Source: VRUE01 sp963725085 (lineage in GTDB: Bacteria; Actinomycetota; Thermoleophilia; Solirubrobacterales; 70-9). Taken from it: DNA of 64,000 nucleotides. The position numbers were made by a program, and so were the translations under genes. Shown piece by piece: positions 36,864 to 45,743 of this stretch. The stretch spans positions 124,001 through 188,000 of the forward strand of contig CAVRXM010000003.1 of the NCBI GenBank assembly GCA_963725085.1, in the 5' to 3' direction. Under the pieces are notes generated by a model. The model did no database searches and was not told the origin of the DNA. It was given only the letters and a program-made list of their open reading frames with translations. Every line of letters begins with the position of its first letter. Position 1 is the first letter of the stretch.

Positions 36864-38048
36864 CTAGGAGCCGTTGACCTCGATCACGATCGCGTCGCCC
36901 TGGCCGCCGCCGCTGCAGATCGCGGCGACGCCGAGGCCCCCGCCCCGGCGGCCGAGCTCGTGCACGAGGCTGCCGACGATGCGGGCGCCGGAGGCGCCGA
37001 TCGGGTGGCCGAGCGCGATCGCTCCGCCGTTGACGTTGACCCGGTCCTCATCGATCCCCAGCATCCGCATCGAGTTGAGGGCGACCGAGGCGAAGGCCTC
37101 GTTGATCTCCCAGAGGTCGACGTCCTCGGGCGAGCGGCCGATCTTCTCGAGCGCCTGCTTGGCGGCGTTGGCCGGGGTCTTCGCGAGGTAGGGGAAGTCG
37201 TCGGCGACGGTCCCGTAGGAGAGGACGGTCGCGAGCGGGGTCCTGCCCTCACGCTCGGCCCACTCGGAGGAGGCGACGATCACCGCGCCGGCGCCGTCGT
37301 TGACGCCCGGCGCGTTGCCGGCGGTGTGGGTCGCGTCCTCACCGCCGATCGCGCGAAGGCCGGCGAGCGCCTCGACCGTTGTCTCCGGCCGGATCGCCTC
37401 GTCGGCCTCGATCGTGTTCTCGCCCTTGCGCGACTTGACGGTGACGCCGGTGATCTCATCGGCGAGCCTGCCGGCGTCGGTGGCGTCGGCGGCGAGCCGG
37501 TGCGAGCGCTCGGCGAAGCGGTCCATGTCGGCACGGGTGATCTCGAGCTCGTTCGAGACCTCGCTCGCCTCGTTGATCATCTGCTTTTCGGTGAAGGGGT
37601 TGGTGAGGCCGTCGTGGACCATCGAGTCGATCGCTTCGACGTGGCCCATCCGGTAACCGAAGCGGGCGCCGGGAAGCAGGTGCGGCGCCTGGCTCATCGA
37701 CTCCATCCCGCCGGTGACGGCGACCTCGGTGTCGCCGGCGCGGATCGCGGTGTCGGCGATGCCGATCGAGCGCATGCCCGATGCGCAGACCTTGTTGATC
37801 GTCTCCGAGGGGACCTCCTTCGGGATCCCGCCCTTGATCTGGGCCTGCCGCGAGGGGATCTGCCCCTGGCCGGCCTGCAGGACCTGGCCGAACACGACCT
37901 GCTCGACCTGCTCGGGGTCGACCCCGGAGCGCTCGAGCGCCGCCGTGATCGCGTGGCCGCCGAGGTCGGTCGCATCGAGGGAGGAGAGCGTCCCGCCCAT
38001 CTTGCCGAAGGGGGTCCGCGCGGTACCGAGGATGACTGTGCTGGGCAT
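36864..38048 (-). CDS. Acetyl-CoA acetyltransferase (thiolase)
   Basis: 394 residues. The active-site Cys is in INKVCASGMRSI, the second His in GGAIALGHPIGASGARI, and the final Cys in AAICSGGGQGDAIVI. It condenses or cleaves acetyl/acyl-CoA in beta-oxidation or short-chain ketoacid metabolism. Start ATG 38048 with AAAGG upstream. It is divergent from the aminopeptidase gene; the 141-base gap contains short dyads (for example GGGAC-GAA-GTCCC, 38115-38127). Confidence 0.95.
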   Translation of the reverse strand: MPSTVILGTARTPFGKMGGTLSSLDATDLGGHAITAALERSGVDPEQVEQVVFGQVLQAGQGQIPSRQAQIKGGIPKEVPSETINKVCASGMRSIGIADTAIRAGDTEVAVTGGMESMSQAPHLLPGARFGYRMGHVEAIDSMVHDGLTNPFTEKQMINEASEVSNELEITRADMDRFAERSHRLAADATDAGRLADEITGVTVKSRKGENTIEADEAIRPETTVEALAGLRAIGGEDATHTAGNAPGVNDGAGAVIVASSEWAEREGRTPLATVLSYGTVADDFPYLAKTPANAAKQALEKIGRSPEDVDLWEINEAFASVALNSMRMLGIDEDRVNVNGGAIALGHPIGASGARIVGSLVHELGRRGGGLGVAAICSGGGQGDAIVIEVNGS

Positions 38049-38175
38049 CTCTGGCTGCCTTTCTTACGTTGTTCTGCCGGGTCTCGGCTCGGGTAAGGGC
38101 CGCCTGGCCCAATCGGGACGAAGTCCCAACCGGGACGATAGCGGGAGGCCGTCCCGGCCTGCGTGCGCAACCGCA

Positions 38176-38181
38176 TAGACT
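38176..38181 (+). promoter_or_regulatory. -10 box TAGACT before pepA
   Basis: It ends 8 bases before the GTG at 38190; leaderless start expected. Confidence 0.45.
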
Positions 38182-38189
38182 CGGGCCCG

Positions 38190-39626
38190 GTGCAGGTGGA
38201 AGTGAGACAGGCGGAGCCGGCCGAGGTCGAGGCCGACCTCCTCGTGCTCGGGCTCCACGAGGACGGGGACCTTCCGGCGGCGCTCGCCGACGTCCCCGGC
38301 GCGGCCGACGCAAGGGGCGGCTACAAGAAGACCGCCCTGATCCATCCCGAGAAGCCCGGCCGGGCGCTGGTCGTCGGCCTCGGCAAGCGCGAGGACATGA
38401 ACGCCGAGCGGGCGCGGGTGGCGGCGGCCCTCGCGGCGAAGGAGGCGCAGCGGCTCGAGGCGAACTCGATCGCCTGGCTCCTGCCGCCGACAGATGACGA
38501 CGCCGCCGCCGCCGAGGGCCTGGTGACGGGGACGATCCTCGGCTCCTACCGGTTCGACCAATTCCGGACCCCCGACCCCGACGACCCGGCGCCGCCCGAG
38601 ATCGAGTCGCTGGCGCTGATCGGCTCGGCGGACGTCGGCGACGCCGCCGAGGCGGCGCGCGTCTGCGCCGAGGCCCAGAACAGGGCGCGCGACCTCCAGG
38701 GGCTGCCCTCCAACGTCGCGACCCCTTCCTACCTCGCCCGCCGCGCCCGCGAGATCGCCTCCGCCCACGACTCGGTCACCACCGACGTGCTCGGCCGGAA
38801 GGAGATGATCGAGAAGAAGATGGGCGGCCTGGTCGCGGTCAGCCAGGGCTCCGAGGAGGAGCCGCAGCTGATCGTGCTGCGCTACGAGGGCGGCGGCTCG
38901 GGCCCGACCATCGGGCTCGTCGGCAAGGGCGTCACCTTCGACACCGGCGGGATCTCGCTGAAGCCGTCGGCGGGGATGCAGGACATGAAAATGGACATGT
39001 CGGGCGCGGCCGCGGTGCTGCAGGCCTTGGGAGCGATCGCCGAGCTCGAGCTGCCGGTCGACGTCATCGCCGTGATCCCCTCGACCGAGAACATGCCGTC
39101 GGGGACGGCGACCAAGCCGGGCGACATCATCACCCAGTACAACGGCAAGACGGTCGAGGTCAACAACACCGACGCCGAGGGGCGCCTGATCCTCGCCGAC
39201 GCCCTCGCCTACGCGGTCGAGCTCGGGGCCGAGCGGATCGTCGACCTGGCGACGCTCACCGGCGCCGTCCTGATCGCGCTCGGATCGACCTACGCGGCGC
39301 TGATCTCCAACGACGACGACCTCGCGGCGGAGGTCGACGGGGCCGGCGGCACGACCGGCGAGCTCGTCTGGCGCCTGCCGCTCCACCCCGAGTACAAGGA
39401 GATCACGACCGGCCGGGTCGCCGACCTGACCAACGCCTCGGAGAAGCGCAAGGCGGGGACGATCTACGCCGGCTCCTTCCTCGAGGAGTTCGTCGACGGG
39501 ACCCCCTGGGCCCACGTCGACATCGCCGGCACCGCCTGGGACGTCGGCCGCCCCTACACGGGCGATGCCGCCAGCGGCTACGGCGTCCGGCTCCTGGTCG
39601 AGCTGGCGCGCCGGCTCGCCGGCTGA
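38190..39626 (+). CDS. pepA: Leucyl aminopeptidase (M17)
   Basis: 478 residues. IGLVGKGVTFDTGGISLKPSAGMQDMKMDMSGAAAVLQAL supplies the metal Lys and Asp residues. ENMPSGTATKPGDIITQYNGKTVEVNNTDAEGRLILADAL has the hallmark NTDAEGRL. DIAGTAWDV is near the end. The M17 hexamer trims N-terminal residues from peptides. GTG at 38190 was chosen because the protein begins VQVEVRQAEPAEVEADLL and a -10 box lies just upstream. Confidence 0.95.
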   Translation: MQVEVRQAEPAEVEADLLVLGLHEDGDLPAALADVPGAADARGGYKKTALIHPEKPGRALVVGLGKREDMNAERARVAAALAAKEAQRLEANSIAWLLPPTDDDAAAAEGLVTGTILGSYRFDQFRTPDPDDPAPPEIESLALIGSADVGDAAEAARVCAEAQNRARDLQGLPSNVATPSYLARRAREIASAHDSVTTDVLGRKEMIEKKMGGLVAVSQGSEEEPQLIVLRYEGGGSGPTIGLVGKGVTFDTGGISLKPSAGMQDMKMDMSGAAAVLQALGAIAELELPVDVIAVIPSTENMPSGTATKPGDIITQYNGKTVEVNNTDAEGRLILADALAYAVELGAERIVDLATLTGAVLIALGSTYAALISNDDDLAAEVDGAGGTTGELVWRLPLHPEYKEITTGRVADLTNASEKRKAGTIYAGSFLEEFVDGTPWAHVDIAGTAWDVGRPYTGDAASGYGVRLLVELARRLAG

Positions 39627-39627
39627 C

Positions 39628-40155
39628 TTAGTCGTCCGCCCCTTCGGCGAGCCGCTGCTGCTCATCGGCGATCACGATGTACTCCTCGAGCATGACTCTG
39701 TCTTTCGGCCGGTTCGCAGCTCGCTTCATCGCGATCAGGTGGTCGATCGAGGCAACACGGACCTGGAGGCCGAGGACCTCGCGCACCGGCGCCTCGGCCT
39801 TCAGCTCGTCGTAGCTCGGCATCCCGTCGGCGTGGCCGAGGATGTCGAAATCGCCGTGAGGTGTGATGAAGGTGAAGTTCGAGCCGTTTTCGATCGTTCG
39901 AGCGTCGAGCTGGAACGGCAGATCGGGCGGCGCGCCGCGCAGTGCGACACCGATCTCGCCCAAGGCGTCGACGAGGCGCGCGATGTTGTCGCGGTCACGG
40001 GCATAGACGACATCAAGGTCGTAGCTGGGGAAGTTCGAGCCGTGGCTGATCCCGGCCATTCCGCCGATCAGGACGAAATCGACGCCGTGGCGGATCAGCG
40101 GCGTCAGCAGGGCACGTAGGTCAGGGGCGCGGGGCGGCAGCGGCTCCGAGGTCAC
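39628..40155 (-). CDS. Nucleotidyltransferase-fold protein, possible toxin of an XRE/NTase pair
   Basis: 175 residues. VDFVLIGGMAGISHGSNFPSYDLDVVYAR is the GG...DxD nucleotidyltransferase core; a third acid follows in GDFDILG; IDHLIAMKRAANRPKDRVMLEE is the C-terminal motif common to AbiEii-type and DUF6036-type NTases. The S-Y-DLD spacing lacks the usual Ser directly after GG. Its ATG overlaps the stop of the XRE gene (ATGA). In toxin-antitoxin modules of this layout the NTase is the toxin and the HTH protein the antitoxin; that role is inferred from the pairing. Confidence 0.7.
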   Translation of the reverse strand: MTSEPLPPRAPDLRALLTPLIRHGVDFVLIGGMAGISHGSNFPSYDLDVVYARDRDNIARLVDALGEIGVALRGAPPDLPFQLDARTIENGSNFTFITPHGDFDILGHADGMPSYDELKAEAPVREVLGLQVRVASIDHLIAMKRAANRPKDRVMLEEYIVIADEQQRLAEGADD

Positions 40156-40481
40156 GCCGCTTCCTTCCGCACGTTGGGGCTCATCGCGATCAGCTGTTCG
40201 CTCATCGCAAGGCCGTACTCGACCCGCTCCGATGGAGAAAGCTTGAGGCGCTCGGCATTCAGCGTCCGGTCGATGCCAAAGTCTCGCCCGACCATCCCCA
40301 GCTCAAGGTCCTCGCCGAGCAGGTAGAGAAGCTCGTGCAGGGTGTCGACCGAGGGCGACACCCGGTCGCGCTCGATCCGCGAGATCGCCGACTGGGTGGT
40401 CCCGGCGCGCATCGCGAGGCGCTTCTGGCTGACGCCGTGGCGGCGCCGTGCCTCTTTCAGCAGTTGCCCGGGGCTCTTCAT
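40152..40481 (-). CDS. XRE-family HTH regulator, possible antitoxin
   Basis: 109 residues. SPGQLLKEARRRHGVSQKRLAMRAGTTQSAISRIERDRVSPSVDTLHELLYLLGEDLELGM is a complete Cro/CI HTH at the N-terminus; the last 40 residues (NAERLKLSPSERVEYGLAMSEQLIAM) form a helical tail. The gene is leaderless behind a good sigma-70 promoter with a dyad on the -35 box, which suggests autoregulation. It is AT-richer than its neighbours, a sign of acquisition. Confidence 0.82.
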   Translation of the reverse strand: MKSPGQLLKEARRRHGVSQKRLAMRAGTTQSAISRIERDRVSPSVDTLHELLYLLGEDLELGMVGRDFGIDRTLNAERLKLSPSERVEYGLAMSEQLIAMSPNVRKEAA

Positions 40482-40487
40482 AGGTGA

Positions 40488-40516
40488 AATATAGCGGATA
40501 TGTGCTTATCGCACAA
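40488..40516 (-). promoter_or_regulatory. Promoter and operator of the XRE/NTase pair
   Basis: -35 TTGTGC (40516-40511), 17-base spacer, -10 TATATT (40493-40488), then 6 bases to the ATG. TGTGC-TTATC-GCACA (40501-40515) is a dyad covering the -35 box and the upstream part of the spacer. Confidence 0.65.
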
Positions 40517-40519
40517 ACG

Positions 40520-41075
40520 CTATGTTTCGCCCAGCACCATGCAGGTCGAGGTGCCCGACGCGAGGACCTTGCCACTGTCGGCAGCGGTCAGCGTCGCCTC
40601 GGCGGTGGCCTGGCGGCGGCCGCGGTGGACGACGCTCGCCTCGCAGAGGACGCGGCCCGTGTCGCGGGTGATCGGGCGCAGGTACTTGGCCTCGAGCCCG
40701 AGCGAGGTGTAGGCGACCCCGGCCGGCAGCGTCGTGTGGACCGCGCAGCCCATGGCCGAGTCGAGCAGGGTCGCGGCGTAGCCGCCGTGGACCACCCCGA
40801 TCGGGTTGTAGTGCTCCTCCCCCGGCTCGCCCTCGAACAGGACGCGGCCCTCCCCGATGTCGATCGGGCGCAGCCGCATCACGACGGCGATCGGCGGCGG
40901 CGGGACGCTGCGCTTCGACGACCGCGGTCATGTACTCGAGGCCGCTCATCGTCGCCCCGGCCGCCGCGGTCGGCACCGGGTCCTGCCAGACGATCGTGCG
41001 GCTGCGGCTGGAGCCGGGATCGGCTTCGGCGAATGCCGCCGCCGTCTCGGCCGCCGTCTCCCCGGGCGCCGGCAT
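40520..41075 (-). CDS. PaaI-type hotdog thioesterase, frameshifted
   Basis: The C-terminal hotdog domain has YNPIGVVHGGYAATLLDSAMGCAVHTTLP with HGG and the acidic catalytic position, and YLRPITRDTGRVLCEASVVHRGRRQATAEATLT. One extra base near 40903 separates it from the N-terminus (MPAPGETAAETAAAFAEADPGSSRSRTIVWQDP...). About 184 residues after joining. PaaI-type enzymes hydrolyse aromatic or short acyl-CoA thioesters. It is divergent from the HxlR regulator; a regulatory link is plausible. Confidence 0.82.
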
Positions 41076-41257
41076 CAGCGTGGCCGCATGGGCCGGCTCG
41101 CGGCTCCGTCCCCGCGGCGACGAGGCGCCGGGTAGAGAAGGTCGGCAGTGATCTCGGCCTGGCTGATCGAGATCCGCGGTGCCTTCGATGGGTGCCGGTG
41201 CCTATGTGTTCGCGATATCAGCCTCATAGCTCTGCCTCCAGTCGGCGCGAGGTCTGG

Positions 41258-41307
41258 GTTGCATTAAGCAACTCGTGACACTAGCCGAGTGAGTTGCTTG
41301 AAGCAAC
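41258..41307. promoter_or_regulatory. Paired palindromic operators in the thioesterase-HxlR intergenic region
   Basis: GTTGC-ATTAA-GCAAC (41258-41272) and GTTGC-TTGAA-GCAAC (41293-41307) are the same 15-bp dyad, extended as GGTTGC...GCAACTC in opposite orientation, centres 35 bases apart. The second lies just before a TAATGT -10 candidate (41309-41314) of the HxlR gene, so binding would block its own promoter. The rest of this 254-base gap, the longest in the window, shows no ORF. Confidence 0.6.
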
Positions 41308-41329
41308 CTAATGTGACAAACTCACAAAC

Positions 41330-41821
41330 GTGCTCCGTCACGACTATCCCGGCCAAACCTGCTCGATCGCCAAGGCGCTCGAGGTGGTCGGCGAGCGCTG
41401 GACGCTGCTGATCGTCCGCGACGTGATGCTGGGCCACCGGCGCTTCGACGAGCTCCAGAAGAGCCTCGGCGTCGCCCGCAACGTCCTCTCGGCGCGGCTC
41501 CAGAGGCTGGTCGACGAGGACATCCTCGAGCGCCGCCCCTATCAGGAGAGCCCCGAGCGCCACGAGTACTTCCTGACCGAGAAGGGCCTCGACCTCTGGC
41601 CGGCGCTGATCGCGCTGCTCGGCTGGGGAGACCGCCACACCGAGTACCCGGAGGGGCCGCCGCTGCTGATCGTCCACAAGGAGTGCGGCGGGCCGGTCAG
41701 CGACCGCGGCGTCTGCGGGCGCTGCGGCGAGACCCTCCAGGCGCGCGACGCCAGGGCGCTGCCCGGCCCGGGCGTCGGGGCTGTAGCTTTGGCGGGACGG
41801 GTCAGCGACCACGACCAGTAG
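41330..41821 (+). CDS. HxlR-family transcriptional regulator
   Basis: 163 residues: CSIAKALEVVGERWTLLIVRDVMLGHRRFDELQKSLGVARNVLSARLQRLVDEDILERRPYQESPERHEYFLTEKGLDLWPALIALLGWGDRH is a full winged helix. The C-terminus has four Cys (KECGGPVSDRGVCGRCGETL), a possible small zinc site. Cys11 is in the position used by redox-sensing HxlR proteins. It ends 11 bases before the aldehyde dehydrogenase ATG, so the two are likely co-transcribed. Confidence 0.92.
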   Translation: MLRHDYPGQTCSIAKALEVVGERWTLLIVRDVMLGHRRFDELQKSLGVARNVLSARLQRLVDEDILERRPYQESPERHEYFLTEKGLDLWPALIALLGWGDRHTEYPEGPPLLIVHKECGGPVSDRGVCGRCGETLQARDARALPGPGVGAVALAGRVSDHDQ

Positions 41822-41832
41822 GAGGGCGAGCG

Positions 41833-43268
41833 ATGGCGACGACGGCTGAGGTCCAGGTCAAGGACCGGATCTTCATCGGCGGCGAGTGGGTGGAGCCGGA
41901 GGGCTCGGAGGCGATCGAGGTGATCAACTCGACCACCGAGGAGGTCATGGGATCGATCCCGGCATGCACCACCGGGGACGCCGACCGGGCCGTGGCCGCC
42001 GCCCGCGACGCCTTCGACTCCTGGTCGCAGACCTCGCGCGAGGAGCGCGCGGGATATCTCGGCGCGATCGCCGCCGGCCTCGGCGAGCGCTCCGAGGAGA
42101 TCGCGGCGACGATCGCCCAGGAGCTGGGGATGCCGCTCAAACTGAGCCAGATGATCCAGGCGGGCCTGCCGACCGCGCAGTTCGCGGCGATGCCGAGCCT
42201 GATGGAGGAGGTCCGCTGGGAGGAGGAGATCGGCAACTCGCGGGTACTGCGCGAGCCGGCCGGCGTGCTCGGGGCGATCACGCCCTGGAACTACCCCCTG
42301 AACCAGATCGCGGCCAAGGTCGCCCCCGCCCTCGCCGCGGGCTGCACCGTCGTCCTCAAGCCGAGCGAGGTCGTCCCGCTCAACGCCTTCATCCTCGCCG
42401 AGATCGTCGAGGCGGTCGGGCTCCCGGCCGGCGTCTTCAACCTCGTCACCGGGACCGGACCGGTCGTCGGCGAGGCGATCGCCGGCCACCCCGGCGTCGA
42501 CATGGTCTCCTTCACCGGCTCGACACGCGCCGGCCGCAGGGTCTCCGAGCTCGCCTCGGCGACGGTGAAGCCGGTCGCGATGGAGCTCGGCGGCAAGTCG
42601 CCGAACGTGATCCTCGACGACGCCGATCTCGAACAGGCGATCCCCGACGGGGTCGCCAAGTGCTACCTCAACTCGGGCCAGACCTGCAGCGCCCTGACCC
42701 GGATGCTCGTTCCGGGCGAGAAGCTCGCCGAGGCGGAGAGGATCGCGACCGCGGCGGCCGAGGCCTTCACCCCCGGCGACCCGTTCGAGGAGTCGACCCG
42801 GCTCGGCCCGCTCGTCTCCGAGACCCAGCGCGAGCGGGTCCGCGGCTACATCGAGAAGGGCCAGGCAGAAGGCGCGAAGCTCCTCACCGGCGGCGTCGAG
42901 CCGCCCGAGGGCCTCGACCGCGGCTACTTCGTCCGCCCCACCGTCTTCTCCGGCGTGAAGCCGGAGATGACGATCGCCCAGGAGGAGATCTTCGGCCCGG
43001 TCCTCTCGATCCAGCCCTACGAGGACACGACGACGCGGTCCGGATCGCGAACGACTCCTCCTACGGCCTCGCCGGGGGCGTCTGGTCGGCCGATCAGGAC
43101 CGGGCGATCGGCGTCGCCCGCCGCATCCGCACCGGCCAGATCGAGATCAACGGCGGCGCGTTCAACCCGATCGCCCCGTTCGGCGGCTACAAGCAGTCGG
43201 GCCACGGCCGCGAGAACGGCCGCTACGCGATCGAGGAGCTGCTCCAGGTGAAGAGCCTGCAGCTCTGA
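41833..43268 (+). CDS. NAD(P)-dependent aldehyde dehydrogenase, frameshifted near the 3' end
   Basis: About 478 residues with a strong AGGAGGGCGAG site. ITPWNYPLNQIAAKVAPALAAGCTVVLKPSEV, VSFTGSTRAGRRVSELA, VAMELGGKSPNVILDDADL (catalytic Glu) and YLNSGQTCSALTRM (catalytic Cys) are intact. A one-base loss near 43031 (probably one C) shifts the frame; afterwards DDAVRIANDSSYGLAGGVWSADQDRAIGVARRIRTGQIEINGGAFNPIAPFGGYKQSGHGRENGRYAIEELLQVKSLQL is normal. Substrate unknown. Confidence 0.92.
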
Positions 43269-43326
43269 GCCCGGCGGGCGCGCATCCGCACTCAACCGGC
43301 CGCGCATTTCCGACGATGATCCCTGT

Positions 43327-43785
43327 ATGTCTGCGATCACGGTCATCGCGTTCGTCCTTGTCCTGGCCGTCGGTTTCGCGGTGCAGTTGAAACGAGCGAG
43401 CGACCTTCGGCAGCTCCGGGAGCAATTCGACCGTGACCCCGAATGGCGGCAGCGGGTCAAGGCGACACCCTGGCGCGACAGGTGGCGGATCAGCAGAGCC
43501 GTTCGGAACGGTCGGCGCCTGGACGACCCGAGTGAGGCTCGTCTCGCGGTGGGGATGGCCGAGCGGCAGCGGCTCGTGATCGGCGCGGTTCAGCGCCCAA
43601 GGCTGAGGCTCGTGCTCGGCCCTGCGCTCGTCGCACTCGGTGTGCTCTCGGGAATGGTCACGGTCGCCGCGATCGGAGCCTTCCTGACCCTGATCGAGCT
43701 GATCGAGATGACGCGCGGTCGCCGCGCCGTCGAGCGCCTGAGGGAGGCTGAGCGAGCCAACCGTGAGCAGGCGAGCCTTCAATAG
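43327..43785 (+). CDS. Hypothetical protein with two membrane regions
   Basis: 152 residues. Membrane segments at about residues 4-21 (TVIAFVLVLAVGFAVQL) and 92-120 (LVLGPALVALGVLSGMVTVAAIGAFLTLIELI), charged loops, Arg-rich C-terminus. No family recognised. It ends just upstream of the acyl-CoA dehydrogenase start. Confidence 0.6.
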   Translation: MSAITVIAFVLVLAVGFAVQLKRASDLRQLREQFDRDPEWRQRVKATPWRDRWRISRAVRNGRRLDDPSEARLAVGMAERQRLVIGAVQRPRLRLVLGPALVALGVLSGMVTVAAIGAFLTLIELIEMTRGRRAVERLREAERANREQASLQ

Positions 43786-43788
43786 GCT
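43783..43788 (+). promoter_or_regulatory. -10 box TAGGCT before the acyl-CoA dehydrogenase gene
   Basis: It ends 7 bases before the GTG at 43796 and includes the stop codon of the preceding gene. This supports 43796 rather than the GTG at 43763. Confidence 0.45.
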
Positions 43789-43795
43789 CCCCCGC

Positions 43796-44941
43796 GTGAA
43801 CTTCGAGCTCTCCGACGAGCAGCGGCTGCTGCGCGAAACCGTCCGCGACTTCGCCCGCCAGGAGGTCGCTCCGGTCGCCGAGGAGCTCGACCGCGAGAAG
43901 CGCTTCCCGTACGAGATCGTCGCGAAGATGGGCGGCCTCGGGCTGATGGGGATCCCGTTCCCGCAGGAGTACGGCGGCGGCGGCGCCGACACCCTCTCCT
44001 ACGTCCTGGCGGTCGAAGAGCTGGCCCGGGTCGACTCCTCGGTCTGCATCACGATGGCCGCCCACACCTCGCTCGGGACGATGCCGATCCACCTCTGGGG
44101 AAGCGACGAGCAGCGCCGGGAGTGGCTTCCCGAGCTCTGCAGCGGCCGCCGGCTGGCCTCGTTCGGGCTGACCGAGCCCGAGGCGGGGTCCGACGCCGGC
44201 AACGTCCGGACCACGGCGAAGCTCGATGACGGCGAGTGGGTCGTCAACGGCGCCAAGCAGTTCATCACCAACTCCGGCACCGACATCTCAGGCTGCGTCT
44301 CGATCACGGCGGTGACCGGGGATGCCGACGGCCGCCGTGAGATCTCCAACCTGATCGTCCCGAGCGGGACCCCGGGCTACGTCGCCGGCGAGCCCTACCG
44401 CAAGATGGGCTGGAACGCGTCCGATACCCGACCGCTGACCTTCGAGGACTGCCGGGTGCCGGAGTCGAACCTGCTCGGGCGCCGCGGCGACGGCTTCAAG
44501 AACTTCCTCCACATCCTCGACGGCGGCCGGATCGGAGTCGCGGCGATGGGCGTCGGGCTCGCCCAGGGCGCGCTCGACGAGGCTCTCGCCTACGCCAAGG
44601 AGCGGGTCGCCTTCGGCCGGCCGATCTCGAAGTACCAGGCGATCCAGGCGAAGATCGCCGACCTCTCGGCCCAGATCGAGGCGGCCCGGCTCCTGACCTG
44701 GCGGGCGGCGCTCGAGAAGGATGCCGGCGAGTCGTTCACCCTGACCGCCGCCCAGGCGAAGCTCCTCACCGGCCGGCTCGCGGTCCGGGCGACCGAGGAG
44801 GCGGTCCAGATCCACGGCGGCTACGGATACATCGAGGAGTACCCGGTCTGCCGCTTCTACCGCGACGCCAAGATCCTCACGATCGGCGAGGGAACGGACG
44901 AGGTCCAACAAATGGTGATCGCCCGGCAACTCGGCTGCTGA
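43796..44941 (+). CDS. Acyl-CoA dehydrogenase
   Basis: About 381 residues, beginning VNFELSDEQRLLRETVRDFARQEVAPVAEELD. FGLTEPEAGSDAGNVRTTAKL and NGAKQFITNSGTDISG are the FAD/substrate signatures; the C-terminal AFGRPISKYQAIQAKIADL and QIHGGYGYIEEYPVCRFYRDAKILTIGEGTDEVQQMVIAR carry the catalytic Glu region. Electrons would go to EtfAB and ETF-QO in this window. Chain-length preference cannot be read from sequence. Confidence 0.95.
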   Translation: MNFELSDEQRLLRETVRDFARQEVAPVAEELDREKRFPYEIVAKMGGLGLMGIPFPQEYGGGGADTLSYVLAVEELARVDSSVCITMAAHTSLGTMPIHLWGSDEQRREWLPELCSGRRLASFGLTEPEAGSDAGNVRTTAKLDDGEWVVNGAKQFITNSGTDISGCVSITAVTGDADGRREISNLIVPSGTPGYVAGEPYRKMGWNASDTRPLTFEDCRVPESNLLGRRGDGFKNFLHILDGGRIGVAAMGVGLAQGALDEALAYAKERVAFGRPISKYQAIQAKIADLSAQIEAARLLTWRAALEKDAGESFTLTAAQAKLLTGRLAVRATEEAVQIHGGYGYIEEYPVCRFYRDAKILTIGEGTDEVQQMVIARQLGC

Positions 44942-44966
44942 GCGTCGCTACCATTCTTTGAGAGTC

Positions 44967-45743
44967 GTGCGTTTGCCAGGGGCATTGAGGGACCATCTCC
45001 GCCACAACGTGGTCGGCTACATCGCGCTGTTCTGCTTCGTCCTCGGCGGCACCGCCGTCGCCCTTCCCGGCAAGAACAAGGTCGACTCCGGAGATATCAA
45101 GAAGAACGCCGTTCGGACCGCCGAGATCGCGCCGAAGGCGGTGACGGCGGCGAAAATCGCGCCCCGCTCGGTCGACGGCCTGCGGGTGATCGACAACTCG
45201 CTGACCGGCGAAGACATCGCCGAGTCGACGCTCGACATCAGACCGGCGCCCTCCTCGATCGGTCCGACCGAGCTCGCCGACCGCCAGCGCCGGCTCCTCT
45301 TCTCGCCGGGAGCGCTGATCCCCGAAGCCCCCGCCGAACTGAAAAGCGTGGGTCTGTATCCAGCGCTGACCTTCCCCGACACCGCCGACGGCTCTGCGTC
45401 GTTCTCGACCGACATTCCCGGCAGCCGGGTCGAGGGGACGAAGATGACCGTGCGCGTCCTCTGGACCGCCACCGGCAACGGCGGCGTCAGCTGGAATCTG
45501 TCCTACGGGGCGGTGGGGCTCGGCGGAAACCTCGAAGGCGCCCCGACGACGGAAACGCAGGTGAGATCCAACGCCACCTCCGGCGCGGTGACGAGCGCCA
45601 GCTTCGAAATTCCGGCCAGCGCCATCGAGAACGGCGAAATGCTCGGGGTGTCGCTCGAACGCAGAACCGGCGACCCGGACGACACCCTCTCGGGCGATGC
45701 CCGCCTGCACCTGGTCGAGATCGACTACACGGCGACCGGCTGA
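44967..45743 (+). CDS. Secreted or anchored protein with Solirubrobacterales-type N-terminal leader
   Basis: The N-terminal region DHLRHNVVGYIALFCFVLGGTAVALPGKNKVDSGDIKKNAVRTAEIAPKAVTAAKIAPRSV combines a membrane helix with the short KNxVxSxxIKxxAV repeat-like region frequent in secreted proteins of Solirubrobacterales. The rest is beta-rich and ends ARLHLVEIDYTATG, without a known domain. TTG at 44958 is the other possible start; TACCAT at 44949-44954 is a -10 candidate. Function unknown. Confidence 0.65.
   Translation: MRLPGALRDHLRHNVVGYIALFCFVLGGTAVALPGKNKVDSGDIKKNAVRTAEIAPKAVTAAKIAPRSVDGLRVIDNSLTGEDIAESTLDIRPAPSSIGPTELADRQRRLLFSPGALIPEAPAELKSVGLYPALTFPDTADGSASFSTDIPGSRVEGTKMTVRVLWTATGNGGVSWNLSYGAVGLGGNLEGAPTTETQVRSNATSGAVTSASFEIPASAIENGEMLGVSLERRTGDPDDTLSGDARLHLVEIDYTATG

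Noticed and set aside
41683..41832. Upstream extension of the aldehyde dehydrogenase frame into the HxlR gene.
   Set aside because: The ATG at 41833 has a strong AGGAGGGCGAG site and matches the family start.
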